Source: Desulfovibrio sp. A2 (GTDB taxonomy: Bacteria; Desulfobacterota; Desulfovibrionia; Desulfovibrionales; Desulfovibrionaceae). Taken from it: 64,000 nucleotides of DNA. The notes below the pieces were generated by a model that was not told the origin of the DNA, ran no database searches, and worked only from the letters and a program-made list of their open reading frames with translations. The stretch covers positions 62,001-126,000 of the forward strand of contig NZ_AGFG01000050.1 in assembly GCF_000226255.1 (NCBI RefSeq). Reading direction: 5' to 3'. Position 1 is the first letter of the stretch; each line of letters begins with the position of its first letter. Shown piece by piece: positions 17,701 to 27,140 of this stretch. The position numbers were made by a program, and so were the translations under genes.

Positions 17701-18258
17701 TCATTCCACCGTGAACAGCGCAAGGCCGGTACGGCCCCGCATCAGTTCGCTCTCTTCCGGTTCGCTCAGGATCAACTCGACGCGGCCATGGGCTCGCGCC
17801 GCTTCTTCCACTGCATGGTCCGGCCGTCCGGACGGGGCAAAGCGCACCTCGTGCAGGGCCGCGATGCCCCTGGCGCGTGCCGCTTCCACCCATTCAAGGG
17901 CCCCCGCCCGCGCCTGCCGTTCAAAGGCGGAGCGTCGGCAGGCGTCGTGGGCCGCATCGCCCACGTTCAGGAACAACAGGCCGCTGCCCATGCGCCCGGC
18001 CAGGCTCAGGGCGTAGCCCGCCACGCGGGCCGACAGGCCGCAGCCGTGGCCCAGCACCAGGATGCGGCGGGATTGGGTTTCACCCCGGCGGATCACCGCC
18101 CCGGCCAGCAACTGCTCGCCCGCCTCGGCCAGGGCCAGGGCTTCGGCGTAGTCGGCCAGGCGTTCCTCCACGCGCATGGCGGTGGCGGTGCGCATGCGGA
18201 TGTCGCCCTGCCCGGCGTCACCGCCAGGGGCGGTGCGGCGAAACCATCTACCGGGCAT
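17701..18258 (-). CDS. 185-aa Usp-like protein
   Basis: GGAGG lies 8 bp before the ATG. The centre SRRILVLGHGCGLSARVAGYALSLAGRMGSGLLFLNV has the beta1-alpha1-beta2 pattern of a UspA domain. The end ELILSEPEESELMRGRTGLALFTVE resembles the last strands, but the Gly-x9-Gly-Ser/Thr nucleotide motif is missing. A divergent, probably non-ATP-binding Usp-like protein. Its ATG lies inside the end of the preceding 34-aa gene, so the two are translationally coupled. Confidence 0.68.
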   Translation of the reverse strand: MPGRWFRRTAPGGDAGQGDIRMRTATAMRVEERLADYAEALALAEAGEQLLAGAVIRRGETQSRRILVLGHGCGLSARVAGYALSLAGRMGSGLLFLNVGDAAHDACRRSAFERQARAGALEWVEAARARGIAALHEVRFAPSGRPDHAVEEAARAHGRVELILSEPEESELMRGRTGLALFTVE

Positions 18259-18352
18259 GGGCGGCCTCCGTGAAAAAGGCGCGGGCGGTTGAAGGGTCGG
18301 CTGCGCGAAGGGAGCGGGCCGCCCGCGAAAAACGGATCAGGGACATGCTCAT
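18248..18352 (-). CDS. 34-aa micro-protein overlapping both neighbours
   Basis: ATGA overlap joins its start to the stop of the 71-aa gene, and its last codons overlap the start of the 185-aa Usp-like gene by 11 bp. The peptide is MSMSLIRFSRAARSLRAADP followed by STARAFFTEAAHAR: basic, amphipathic and helical, without a membrane span. A short frame fitting exactly between two genes with both junctions overlapping is a strong sign of real translation. It may exist partly to couple the flanking genes. Confidence 0.55.
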   Translation of the reverse strand: MSMSLIRFSRAARSLRAADPSTARAFFTEAAHAR

Positions 18353-18564
18353 TCGGCTCTCAGCACCGGGCGCTGGCGTTGCCCGGCGGTTGCGGTGCGG
18401 GTCTGCGTCGCGGACGTGGCTGCTGCGGAGGCTTCGGCGCGGCCGGTCAGTGACGGGGCGGCCTTTTCGCCCCGCAGCTGCCACACGGCCTCGTCCGGCC
18501 GGTTCCGTTCCGCAAAGGCCACTGCGACAAATGCCGACTCGATCGATTCGCGGATGGTTCCCAT
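18349..18564 (-). CDS. 71-aa leader protein of the TauE/Usp operon
   Basis: MGTIRESIESAFVAVAFAER begins 7 bp after GAGGAAG. The first ~35 residues look structured (helical, acidic), and the rest is Ala/Thr/Arg-rich. First gene of the operon, about 37 bp downstream of the -12 element of the sigma54 promoter. Unknown family. Confidence 0.7.
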   Translation of the reverse strand: MGTIRESIESAFVAVAFAERNRPDEAVWQLRGEKAAPSLTGRAEASAAATSATQTRTATAGQRQRPVLRAE

Positions 18565-18598
18565 TTTGCTTCCTCACGGTTTGTGTGTGCTGGCGTAT

Positions 18599-18616
18599 AA
18601 ACAAGCGCCGTGCCAG
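18599..18616 (-). promoter_or_regulatory. sigma54 (-24/-12) promoter
   Basis: On the minus strand CTGGCACGGCGCTTGTTT: TGGCACG, 4 bp, TTGT. This matches the consensus TGGCACG-N4-TTGC except for the final C. Spacing between the GG and the -12 element is exact. It precedes the 71-aa gene and so drives the TauE/Usp operon. Confidence 0.8.
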
Positions 18617-18691
18617 AACCTGCATTTTCTGATAACTGCTTGAATTTGTAGCGATGTCGTGTTTATGCAACGGGCGGGTGGAGCGCGGCCT

Positions 18692-18710
18692 GCGTTGCAT
18701 TTTGCAACGC
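18692..18710. promoter_or_regulatory. activator site 1: GCGTTGC-N5-GCAACGC
   Basis: Perfect palindrome with 7-bp arms, about 75 bp upstream of the -24 box, the normal position for an NtrC-type enhancer site. It shares the core CGTTGC-N5-GCAACG with the site at 18771. Confidence 0.72.
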
Positions 18711-18770
18711 CACCTGCTACCAATCCGCGTAACAGGCCGGTTTCGCGCGGGTTCGTGAAAAAAAGCACAG

Positions 18771-18787
18771 CGTTGCGGAATGCAACG
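18771..18787. promoter_or_regulatory. activator site 2: CGTTGC-N5-GCAACG
   Basis: Perfect 6-bp arms with 5-bp spacer, same core as site 1, about 155 bp upstream of the -24 box and only 45 bp before the Lon-receiver start codon. It could also influence the divergent regulatory operon. Lone GCAAC(G) half-sites occur at 18667 and 18800. Confidence 0.7.
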
Positions 18788-18831
18788 GTGCTTCACTCCG
18801 CAACAGCAATGCCCGGCCATGTGAGGTGCGC

Positions 18832-21027
18832 ATGATCTTTTTTCGATGGCAGGGAGGAGGCGACCAGCCGGAAGCGCCCGGCGCGGCGGGGCAGGACGGC
18901 GGCCAGGCGGGCGTGGCGGACCCCACCGGCCTGCGCGCCAAGTGCGCGTCGGCGGACCTGCCCGGCGCGGTGCGCGAGGTGCTGGAGGCCGAGATAGGCC
19001 GCATGGAGAAGACCGACGCGGCCGCGCCGGAAAACGCCATCGCCCTCAATTACGTGGAATGCCTGCTGGCCCTGCCATGGAACGCGCTGACCCGCGACAG
19101 CCTGGACCTTTCCCGCGCGGCGGCGGTGTTCGACGCCAGCCACGCCGGGCTCGGCCAGGTGCGCGAGCGGGTGCTGGAGCACCTGGCCGCGCGCGTGCTG
19201 TGCGCCACCCAGCCCGCCGCCGTGCTGGTGGTGGACGATGAACCCATCGCCCGCGACAACGTGGCCCACGTGCTGGCGCGCGAGGGGTATGCGGTGGACA
19301 CGGCCGCCAATGGCGAAGAGGCCTTGGCCCGGTTGGCGCACCGCCAGTTCGACTGCATCGTCACCGACCTGAAGATGGACCGCATGGACGGCATGCAACT
19401 CATCGAGGCGGCGCGCCGCGTGGCCCCGGACGCGCGCATCGTGGTGGTGACCGGCTACGCCACGGTGGACACCGCCGTGCAGGCCTTGAAGACCGGGGCG
19501 GTGCAGTATCTGTCGAAGCCCATCGACATCGCCGAACTGCGCGCCACCGTGCGCGAGACCCTGGCCGACCGCGCGCGGGGGCTTTCGTCGCGCGCGCCGG
19601 TATTGTGCTTCACCGGGCCGCCCGGCGTGGGCAAGACCTCGGTGGGCCGGGCGCTGGCCGAGGCGCTGGGGCGGCGCTTCTACCGCATGTCGCTGGCCGA
19701 CCTGCGCGACGAGGCGGAACTGCGCGGCCACAGGCGCACCTACGTGGGGGCCATGCCGGGGCGGATCATCCAGGCCCTGCGCGCCACGGGGGTGCGCAAC
19801 CCGGTGTTCATGCTGGACGAAATCGACAAGGTGGGACAGGACGCCAAGGGCGACCCGGCCATGGCGCTGCTGGAGGTGCTGGACCCGGAGCAGAACGCGC
19901 GCTTCGTGGACCGCTACCTGGAAATGCCCTTCGACCTTTCGCAGGTGCTGTTCATCGCCACGGCCAACGGGGTGGAGCGGTTGCGCGGCCCCCTGCTGGA
20001 CCGCATGGAGGTGGTGGAATTCCACGGGTACGCCGAGGCGGACAAGCTGGACATCGCCACCCGCTTCCTGCTGCCGCGCCAACTGCGCGAGCACGGCCTG
20101 ACCGCGCCCTACCCGCAGGTGACCCGGGCGGCCCTTTCACGGATCATCAACGACTACACCAGCGAGGCAGGGGTGCGGGGCCTGGAGCGCGAACTGGCCC
20201 GGCTGTGCCGCAAGCTGGCCCGGTTGCGCCTCGACGCGGGCGGGCACGCGGGCGGGCACGACACGGGCGGCGCGGGAACGGCGCCCCTGGCCGACGGTGT
20301 GACCACGGATACGGCGGTGGTGGACGAAACCGTGGCCGCAGCCCTGCTGGGGCCGCCGCGCTACCGGCACGACGCCGCCCACGGCGCGCCCCGCGTGGGC
20401 ACGGCCACCGGGCTGGTGTGGTCCGAGGCGGGCGGCGAGATCGTGTTCGTGGAGGCGGCCCGCATGGCCGGTTCCGGCCAGCTCATCCTTACCGGCTCGC
20501 TGGGCGAGGTGCTGAAGGAATCGGCGCGCATCGCGCTCAGTCACATCCGGGCCGAGGCGGAGCACCTTGGCGTGTCCGGGCTGTCCGCTCCGGATGGCGC
20601 GGCGGCTGAAGGCCAGGCGGCCCATCCCGCGCAGGACATCCACATCCACATCCCCGCCGGGGGCATTGCCAAGGATGGCCCATCGGCCGGGCTGACCATC
20701 TGCGTGGCCTTGGTCTCGCTGCTGTCGGGCCGTCCGGCGCGCGCCGACGTGGCCCTTTCGGGCGAATTGTCGCTGTCCGGCCGGGTGCTGCCGGTGAGCG
20801 GCGTGCGCGAAAAGCTGCTGGCCGCCGCGCGGGCCGGGGCGCGCATCGTGGTGCTGCCCGCCGCCAACGAGCCGGAGGCGCGCGGACTGCTGGCGGAACT
20901 TGCCGCGCGGGGCTCCGGGGGCCTGCCCGAGGTGGCGTTTGCCGCCAGGGTGGAAGACGCCCTGGCCGTGGCCCTGCTGCCCGCCCCCGGCGGAACCACG
21001 CGGGAGGGCGCGCCATGCAGTTCCTGA
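18832..21027 (+). CDS. Lon-type ATP-dependent protease with internal receiver domain
   Basis: 731 aa from ATG 18832 (GTG at 18826 is an alternative). Residues about 30-125 match only the last helical part of the Lon N-domain (LPGAVREVLEAEIGRME ... NYVECLLALPWNALT ... LGQVRERVLEHLA); the large substrate-binding N-domain is absent. Residues about 129-250 are a complete receiver domain (VVDDEPIARDN, phospho-acceptor Asp179 in VTDLKMD, Lys in LSKPID). The Lon AAA+ core resumes at once with GPPGVGKT (about 262), the sequence DEAELRGHRRTYVGAMPG, DEIDKVG and LLEVLDPEQN. The protease domain keeps the Ser-Lys dyad: Ser618 in KDGPSAG and Lys661 in GVREKLL. So the receiver sits exactly between linker and motor. 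It overlaps the kinase gene by 13 bp. Confidence 0.92.
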   Translation: MIFFRWQGGGDQPEAPGAAGQDGGQAGVADPTGLRAKCASADLPGAVREVLEAEIGRMEKTDAAAPENAIALNYVECLLALPWNALTRDSLDLSRAAAVFDASHAGLGQVRERVLEHLAARVLCATQPAAVLVVDDEPIARDNVAHVLAREGYAVDTAANGEEALARLAHRQFDCIVTDLKMDRMDGMQLIEAARRVAPDARIVVVTGYATVDTAVQALKTGAVQYLSKPIDIAELRATVRETLADRARGLSSRAPVLCFTGPPGVGKTSVGRALAEALGRRFYRMSLADLRDEAELRGHRRTYVGAMPGRIIQALRATGVRNPVFMLDEIDKVGQDAKGDPAMALLEVLDPEQNARFVDRYLEMPFDLSQVLFIATANGVERLRGPLLDRMEVVEFHGYAEADKLDIATRFLLPRQLREHGLTAPYPQVTRAALSRIINDYTSEAGVRGLERELARLCRKLARLRLDAGGHAGGHDTGGAGTAPLADGVTTDTAVVDETVAAALLGPPRYRHDAAHGAPRVGTATGLVWSEAGGEIVFVEAARMAGSGQLILTGSLGEVLKESARIALSHIRAEAEHLGVSGLSAPDGAAAEGQAAHPAQDIHIHIPAGGIAKDGPSAGLTICVALVSLLSGRPARADVALSGELSLSGRVLPVSGVREKLLAAARAGARIVVLPAANEPEARGLLAELAARGSGGLPEVAFAARVEDALAVALLPAPGGTTREGAPCSS

Positions 21028-22618
21028 TCCGCCGCCTGGCCGAGGGCAATATCCGCCAACTGGTGCTGTTCGGCATCTCGGTGTCGATCCTGGGCTTCTC
21101 GCTGCTGGGCGGGCTGTCGTACAACTACCTGCTGCAGATCGAGGACGCCCTGGCCCTGGCCGAGGTGGTGGACGACCTGAGCAACGACATCCTGGAAATC
21201 CGCCGCTACGAGAAGAACTACCTGCTCTACGCCATGGAGGAGGATCACGCCGAAAATCTGGTGTTCATCGGCCGGGCGCTCGATGTCATCGCCCGCATCG
21301 AGCCCGGCGGGGGCGGCATACAGGGCGCGGACCTGCGCGGCAGCGACGGGCTGCGCGCGCTGCGCCGCGACCTGCACGGCTACCGTGACACGTTCACCCG
21401 CCTGGGCGAGGTGCAGCTTGCCGGGCAGCAGCGCGAGCGCGCCGCCCTGCGCGAGGACCTGCGCGAACAGGGCAAGGCCTTGGTGGCGCAGGCGCACCAG
21501 ATCGTCACCTACCAGCGAGAGCGCATCCTGGGCATCGTGGGGTCGCTGAAGCACCAGCTGCTGTTGTCCATCGGGGCCATGGTGGGGCTGGCGGCATTCT
21601 TTTCGTGGCTCATCGGGCGGCGCATCCTGGGCGCGCTGTCGGTCATCGAGCGCTCTGCCCGCCAGATCGTGCAAGGCAGCCTGGAACAGCTGCCCCTGCC
21701 CGCCACCAGCGACGAGACGCGCGGCGTGGTGGAGGCGTTCAACCACATGCTGGTGGAACTGGAGCACCGCCAGAACCAGCTGGTGCAGGAAAAGAAGCTG
21801 GCCTCGCTGGGGGTGCTGACCTCGGGCATCGCGCACCAGCTGAACAACCCGCTGAACAACATTTCCACCTCGTGCCAGATCCTGCGCGAGGAGTTGCGGC
21901 CCCCCGGTGACGGCGGCGTGTCCGGAACGGGCGGTGCCGCCGCCGCGCCGCCCGCCCTCGACCCGGCCCTGGCCGGGCGTATGCTGGAGAACATCCATCA
22001 GGAAGTGCGCCGCTCGCGCGACATCGTGAAGGGGCTGCTGGAATTCTCGCGCGAGACGGAATTCTCGCTGAAACCCGTGGCCCTGCGCGACGTGGTGGCC
22101 CGCAGCGTGGCGCTGGTGGCCAGCGAGGTGCCCGCCGGCATCGGCATCGACGCCGACGTGCCCGGCGACATCGTGCTGCCGCTGGACGTGCAGCGGTTTC
22201 AGGAAGTGCTGCTGAACCTGCTCATCAACGCTATCCAGGCGGTGCAGGCGGCCCAGGCCATGGAGCGGGACGGCGACGCGCCGGAAGGGGTCAAGCCGGA
22301 CGGGGCCAGACCGGACGGGGCCAGCCCGCGCGCCGGGGCCATCACCGTCACGGCCGCGCGCGACATGGCGGCGCGCCAGGTGGTGCTGCGCGTGGCCGAC
22401 ACGGGCATCGGCATCGGGCCGGAGCATCTGGGCCGCATCTTCGACCCCTTCTTCACGCTGAAGGACGTGGGCAAGGGCACCGGCCTCGGGTTGTCCGTGG
22501 CCTTCGGCATCATCCGCAAGCACGGCGGCACCATCGGGGTAGAAAGCACCCCCGGCGCGGGCGCGTGCTTCACCATCCGGCTGCCGCTGGGCACGCCGGA
22601 ACCCACGGGAGACGCGGC

Positions 22619-22622
<4 letters not shown>
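21015..22622 (+). CDS. membrane sensor histidine kinase
   Basis: 535 aa. Transmembrane span at about 19-38, helical extracytoplasmic domain (EIRRYEKNYLLYAMEEDHAENL, typical of four-helix-bundle sensors) to about 177, second span about 179-198. HAMP follows, then HisKA with LTSGIAHQLNNPLNN (His274; Gln in place of the usual Glu after His) and HATPase (NLLINAIQAV, DTGIGI, GKGTGLGLSVAFGII). A repeat-rich linker VKPDGARPDGASPRAG lies in the ATPase domain. Overlaps at both ends (13 bp and ATGA) couple it to the Lon-receiver and the sigma54 regulator, so it probably phosphorylates both. Confidence 0.9.
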
Positions 22623-24148
<1,526 letters not shown>

Positions 24149-24364
24149 CGGGGCGCGGGGGAAAACTGGCGGGATGGATGGTGGGGGGCGCATCCTTCCC
24201 AGGCGGTCTGGACGCACCACCGCCCGCCGTGCCATTCTGCCTGCGGCGTTCCGGTTTTGCCGGGGCCCGGGTCGGCCCGCATCAAAAGGCAGCGGGCGGA
24301 CGGTTCGAGTGCGCCCGCCGCGCATTGGCGGCCAGACGTTTTTCGTGAGCACAGGAGATTCGTC

Positions 24365-25399
24365 ATAGCACCGCTTCTGGAACTGCGCGGCCTTGGCCGC
24401 CACTTCACCGTGCGCCGGGGCATGTTCGACCCCACGCCCGCCGTGCTGCGCGCCGTGGACGGCGTGTCGCTGACCCTGGACCGGGGCCGCACCCTTGGCC
24501 TTGTGGGCGAAAGCGGCTGCGGCAAGTCCACCCTGGCCCGCATGGTGGTGGGCCTGTTGCCCCCCAGCGCGGGGCAGGTGCTGCTGGACGGCCGGGTTTT
24601 TGCCGGGGCCGGGGCGGACGGGGGCGCGAGCGGCGGCGCGACCGCACCCGCCATTTCACGCGCGGAGGCCGCGCAGCTGGTGCAGATGGTCTTTCAGGAT
24701 CCCTTCTCGTCGCTGAACCCGCGCCGTACCGTGGGGGCCTCCATCGGCGAGGCGCTGGCCGTGGCCGGGATGCCTGGCGCCGAGCGCCGCGCCAGGGTGG
24801 CGGACATGCTGCAACTGGTGGGCCTGCGGCCGGAACACGCCGACCGCTACCCGCACGAGTTCTCCGGCGGCCAGCGCCAGCGCGTGGCCGTGGCCCGCGC
24901 CCTGATCACCCACCCCGCGCTGGTGGTGTGCGACGAGCCGGTTTCGTCGCTGGACGCGTCCGTGCAGGCGCAGGTGCTGAACCTGCTGCGCGACCTGCAG
25001 GAACGCATGGGTCTGGCCTATCTGTTCATCTCGCACGACCTCGGCGTGGTGGGCCACATGAGCGACCACGTGGCCGTGATGTACCTTGGCAAGGTGGTGG
25101 AAGAAGCCCCGCGCGACGTGCTGTTCGCCGCGCCCGCCCACCCCTACACCCGCGCCCTGCTGGCCTCCGTGCCCGTGCGCGACCCGGCCCGGCGCGCCGA
25201 ACACCCGGCCCTGTCCGGCGACCTGCCCAGCCCCATCGCCCCGCCGTCGGGCTGCCCCTTTCATCCGCGCTGCCCGCAGGTCATGGACGTGTGCCGCAGC
25301 GTGCCCCCCGGCTGGCATGCAGTGGCCGAGGGGCAGCATGCACGTTGCCACCTGCATGCGCCGGAATCATCGCCAGCGGACAGCGGGGCGGCCGGGTAG
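24365..25399 (+). CDS. DppF/OppF-type ABC transporter ATPase, unusual start
   Basis: 344 aa if begun at the codon after the ribosome site. Walker A GESGCGKST, Q-loop QMVFQDPFSSLNPR, signature FSGGQRQRVAVARAL, Walker B LVVCDEPVSSLD and H-loop FISHDLGVV. The C-terminal oligopeptide-transporter region has HPYTRALLASVP and the Cys-rich SGCPFHPRCPQVMDVC. An AGGAGA motif ends 8 bp before ATA (24365), giving I/MAPLLELRG; no ATG or GTG fits there. The only upstream in-frame alternative is TTG at 24257, without a good ribosome site. Either a rare ATA start or an ATG-to-ATA change. No DppB/C/D or substrate-binding gene is adjacent, so it is an orphan motor subunit. Confidence 0.85.
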   Translation: MAPLLELRGLGRHFTVRRGMFDPTPAVLRAVDGVSLTLDRGRTLGLVGESGCGKSTLARMVVGLLPPSAGQVLLDGRVFAGAGADGGASGGATAPAISRAEAAQLVQMVFQDPFSSLNPRRTVGASIGEALAVAGMPGAERRARVADMLQLVGLRPEHADRYPHEFSGGQRQRVAVARALITHPALVVCDEPVSSLDASVQAQVLNLLRDLQERMGLAYLFISHDLGVVGHMSDHVAVMYLGKVVEEAPRDVLFAAPAHPYTRALLASVPVRDPARRAEHPALSGDLPSPIAPPSGCPFHPRCPQVMDVCRSVPPGWHAVAEGQHARCHLHAPESSPADSGAAG

Positions 25400-25477
25400 G
25401 CATGTCGGTGCGGCGTTGCGCCGGGGCGTCAACCTGCCCGGCGTGGCTTCTTTCCCGCCGCTTGTGAAAAAACGTAC

Positions 25478-25506
25478 TTGACGGACGGCCCCGCCGTAAC
25501 CATAGT
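25478..25506 (+). promoter_or_regulatory. sigma70-like promoter
   Basis: TTGACG (25478-25483), 17-bp spacer, CATAGT (25501-25506), about 120 bp upstream of the 164-aa protein gene. Confidence 0.5.
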
Positions 25507-25626
25507 GCGGGAGCCCCGCCGCGCGCCGCGCCACGCCGCGACCCCGCGCCATTCGGGGCCATCGAAGACCCAGAATCCCGGCCCCGGCAGCCCCGGCGGC
25601 GGGGGCGAATACGCCAAGGAGTATCC

Positions 25627-26121
25627 ATGTCCGCCGAATTCGTCAGCGCCATCAATACCGTCAGCGAAGTGCTGATGTTCGAGAACTGGCTGCGCTTCTA
25701 CTTCATCGCCGAAGAAGGCGACAAGCTGTTCATCCGCGTGCCGGAAACGGCGGAAAAGCGCATCCGCGAGGAATATCCCCATCTGTTCGGCCTGCTGGAA
25801 CTGATGAACAACAAGGAGATAACCTACGAAACCTCGCGCGACGCGGTGTGCAGCTTCGTGGCGTCGGACGTGGACGGTTCGCGCATGAAGGCGGGCAGTT
25901 CTGAGAAGGTTTTCGACAGCAGCCTGTTCCAGTTCGAGATGCAGCTGTTCAACATCTGGGTGCAGTCGCACGAGGAACAGCTGGACAAGAACTTCATGGA
26001 CCTGCGCAAGTGGCAGGAAATGTTCGCGGAATGGAAGCGTTCGGACAAGGTCAAGGAATACGTGGCCGAACTGAAGGACGCCTCCACCCGCACCGCGCCC
26101 GACTGCGATTCCGTGCAGTAG
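25627..26121 (+). CDS. 164-aa conserved-looking cytoplasmic protein
   Basis: Starts MSAEFVSAINTVSEVLMFEN, AAGGAG 5-10 bp upstream. Mixed alpha/beta, with many aromatic and charged residues (FENWLRFYFIAEEGDKLFIRV; FQFEMQLFNIWVQSHEEQLDKNFMDLRKWQEMFAEW), and no Cys cluster or membrane span. Composition is that of a well-folded conserved protein, but I do not recognise a family. Monocistronic between its own promoter and a strong terminator. Confidence 0.8.
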   Translation: MSAEFVSAINTVSEVLMFENWLRFYFIAEEGDKLFIRVPETAEKRIREEYPHLFGLLELMNNKEITYETSRDAVCSFVASDVDGSRMKAGSSEKVFDSSLFQFEMQLFNIWVQSHEEQLDKNFMDLRKWQEMFAEWKRSDKVKEYVAELKDASTRTAPDCDSVQ

Positions 26122-26172
26122 GCGTCGGCCTTTCCCCCCGCAGGGGGGCAGGCATCGCGACAGCGCAATGAA

Positions 26173-26210
26173 AAGGGGGAGAACGCCATGGCGTTCTCCC
26201 CCTTGCTTTG
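26173..26210. terminator. bidirectional terminator, 16-bp perfect arms
   Basis: AAGGGGGAGAACGCCATG... forms a perfect 32-bp palindrome (26173-26204) between the convergent 164-aa gene and the ADP-ribosylglycohydrolase-like gene. Flanks are TTGCTTTG to the right and, on the other strand, TTCATTG. Confidence 0.8.
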
Positions 26211-26231
26211 GTGTGGCCGTGCGCTGCGCGG

Positions 26232-27140
26232 CTACGCCTCCAGCGTGTCCAGGGCGGCTTCGATTTCGGCGCGGGCCGACAGGGGGGCCAGCCAGCGCTC
26301 GGGCATCCAGCCAAGGCCGTGCCGCGCGCCAAAGAGCATGCCCACGGCCAGGCCGCGCGCGCACGAATCGCCACCGGCCATGACGTTGTCCACAAGGCCG
26401 GTGGCCGGGTCGGCCTCGTGCTTCAGGGCAATGTGCACCACCCCCAGAAAGGCCCCCTGCATGCCGCACGACTGCCCGAAGCGGGCGATGGCGGCGGGGG
26501 TTTCCTCGTTCAGGGACATGTCGGCGAAGGCCAGCCAATCCTCGACGGGCAGGGCGGCGTAGCGGGTGCGCGCCGCGTGGTCGAAGGCCGCGCGCATGTC
26601 GTCCCCGCGCAGCAGCGCGGCGGTGGACCGGGCCATGAACTCCGCCCCGTCGGCGATGACCGGGCTGCCGTGGGTCATCAGGGTCTGGGCGCGCGCGGCG
26701 TTGACCAGCCCTTCCTCGTCGTTTCCGAGGACGGCCAGCAGCGGGGCCATGCGAGCCGCCCCGGCGAAGTCGTTCGTGGCGGCTCCGGTCTGCTCCGGCG
26801 GCCTGCCCGAGCGGAAGTTGGCCAGTGCCTCGCGGCTGGCCTTGTCCATGTAGCCGGTGTAGCCGCCCTCCATCAGGCCGTGCCAGCGCGCGGCGAAGTC
26901 GGCCAGATCAAACGAGCCCTTGGCCGTCACCGAGCGGAGCAGCAGCAAGGCCTGGTCGCCGTAATGCGACTGCGCGCCCGCGCCCTTGCCGGTGTGGTAG
27001 TCGTTCAGGGTGGGGGGCAGAAGATCCGCCACCCGGCCCAACTGACGCGCGATGCGCGTCTGATCGTATTCCCAGTGCGCCCCCAGCGACAGCGAATCGG
27101 CCGCCAGCGACGCCAGAATGGCGCTGCGTATCCTGCTCAT
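26232..27140 (-). CDS. ADP-ribosylglycohydrolase (DraG/crystallin J1)-like protein
   Basis: 302 aa; start MSRIRSAILASLAADSLSLG follows GAGGTG. The helical layout and the motifs SLAADSLSLGAHWEYD (N-terminal), DYHTGKGAGAQSHYGDQAL and VDNVMAGGDSCARGLAVGML fit the ADP-ribosylation/crystallin J1 family. Active members have GGD-x-D at the last motif; here it is GGDSC, with Cys replacing the second metal-binding Asp, as in crystallin-J1-type proteins. Hydrolase activity on ADP-ribose conjugates is therefore doubtful. Monocistronic. Confidence 0.78.
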   Translation of the reverse strand: MSRIRSAILASLAADSLSLGAHWEYDQTRIARQLGRVADLLPPTLNDYHTGKGAGAQSHYGDQALLLLRSVTAKGSFDLADFAARWHGLMEGGYTGYMDKASREALANFRSGRPPEQTGAATNDFAGAARMAPLLAVLGNDEEGLVNAARAQTLMTHGSPVIADGAEFMARSTAALLRGDDMRAAFDHAARTRYAALPVEDWLAFADMSLNEETPAAIARFGQSCGMQGAFLGVVHIALKHEADPATGLVDNVMAGGDSCARGLAVGMLFGARHGLGWMPERWLAPLSARAEIEAALDTLEA

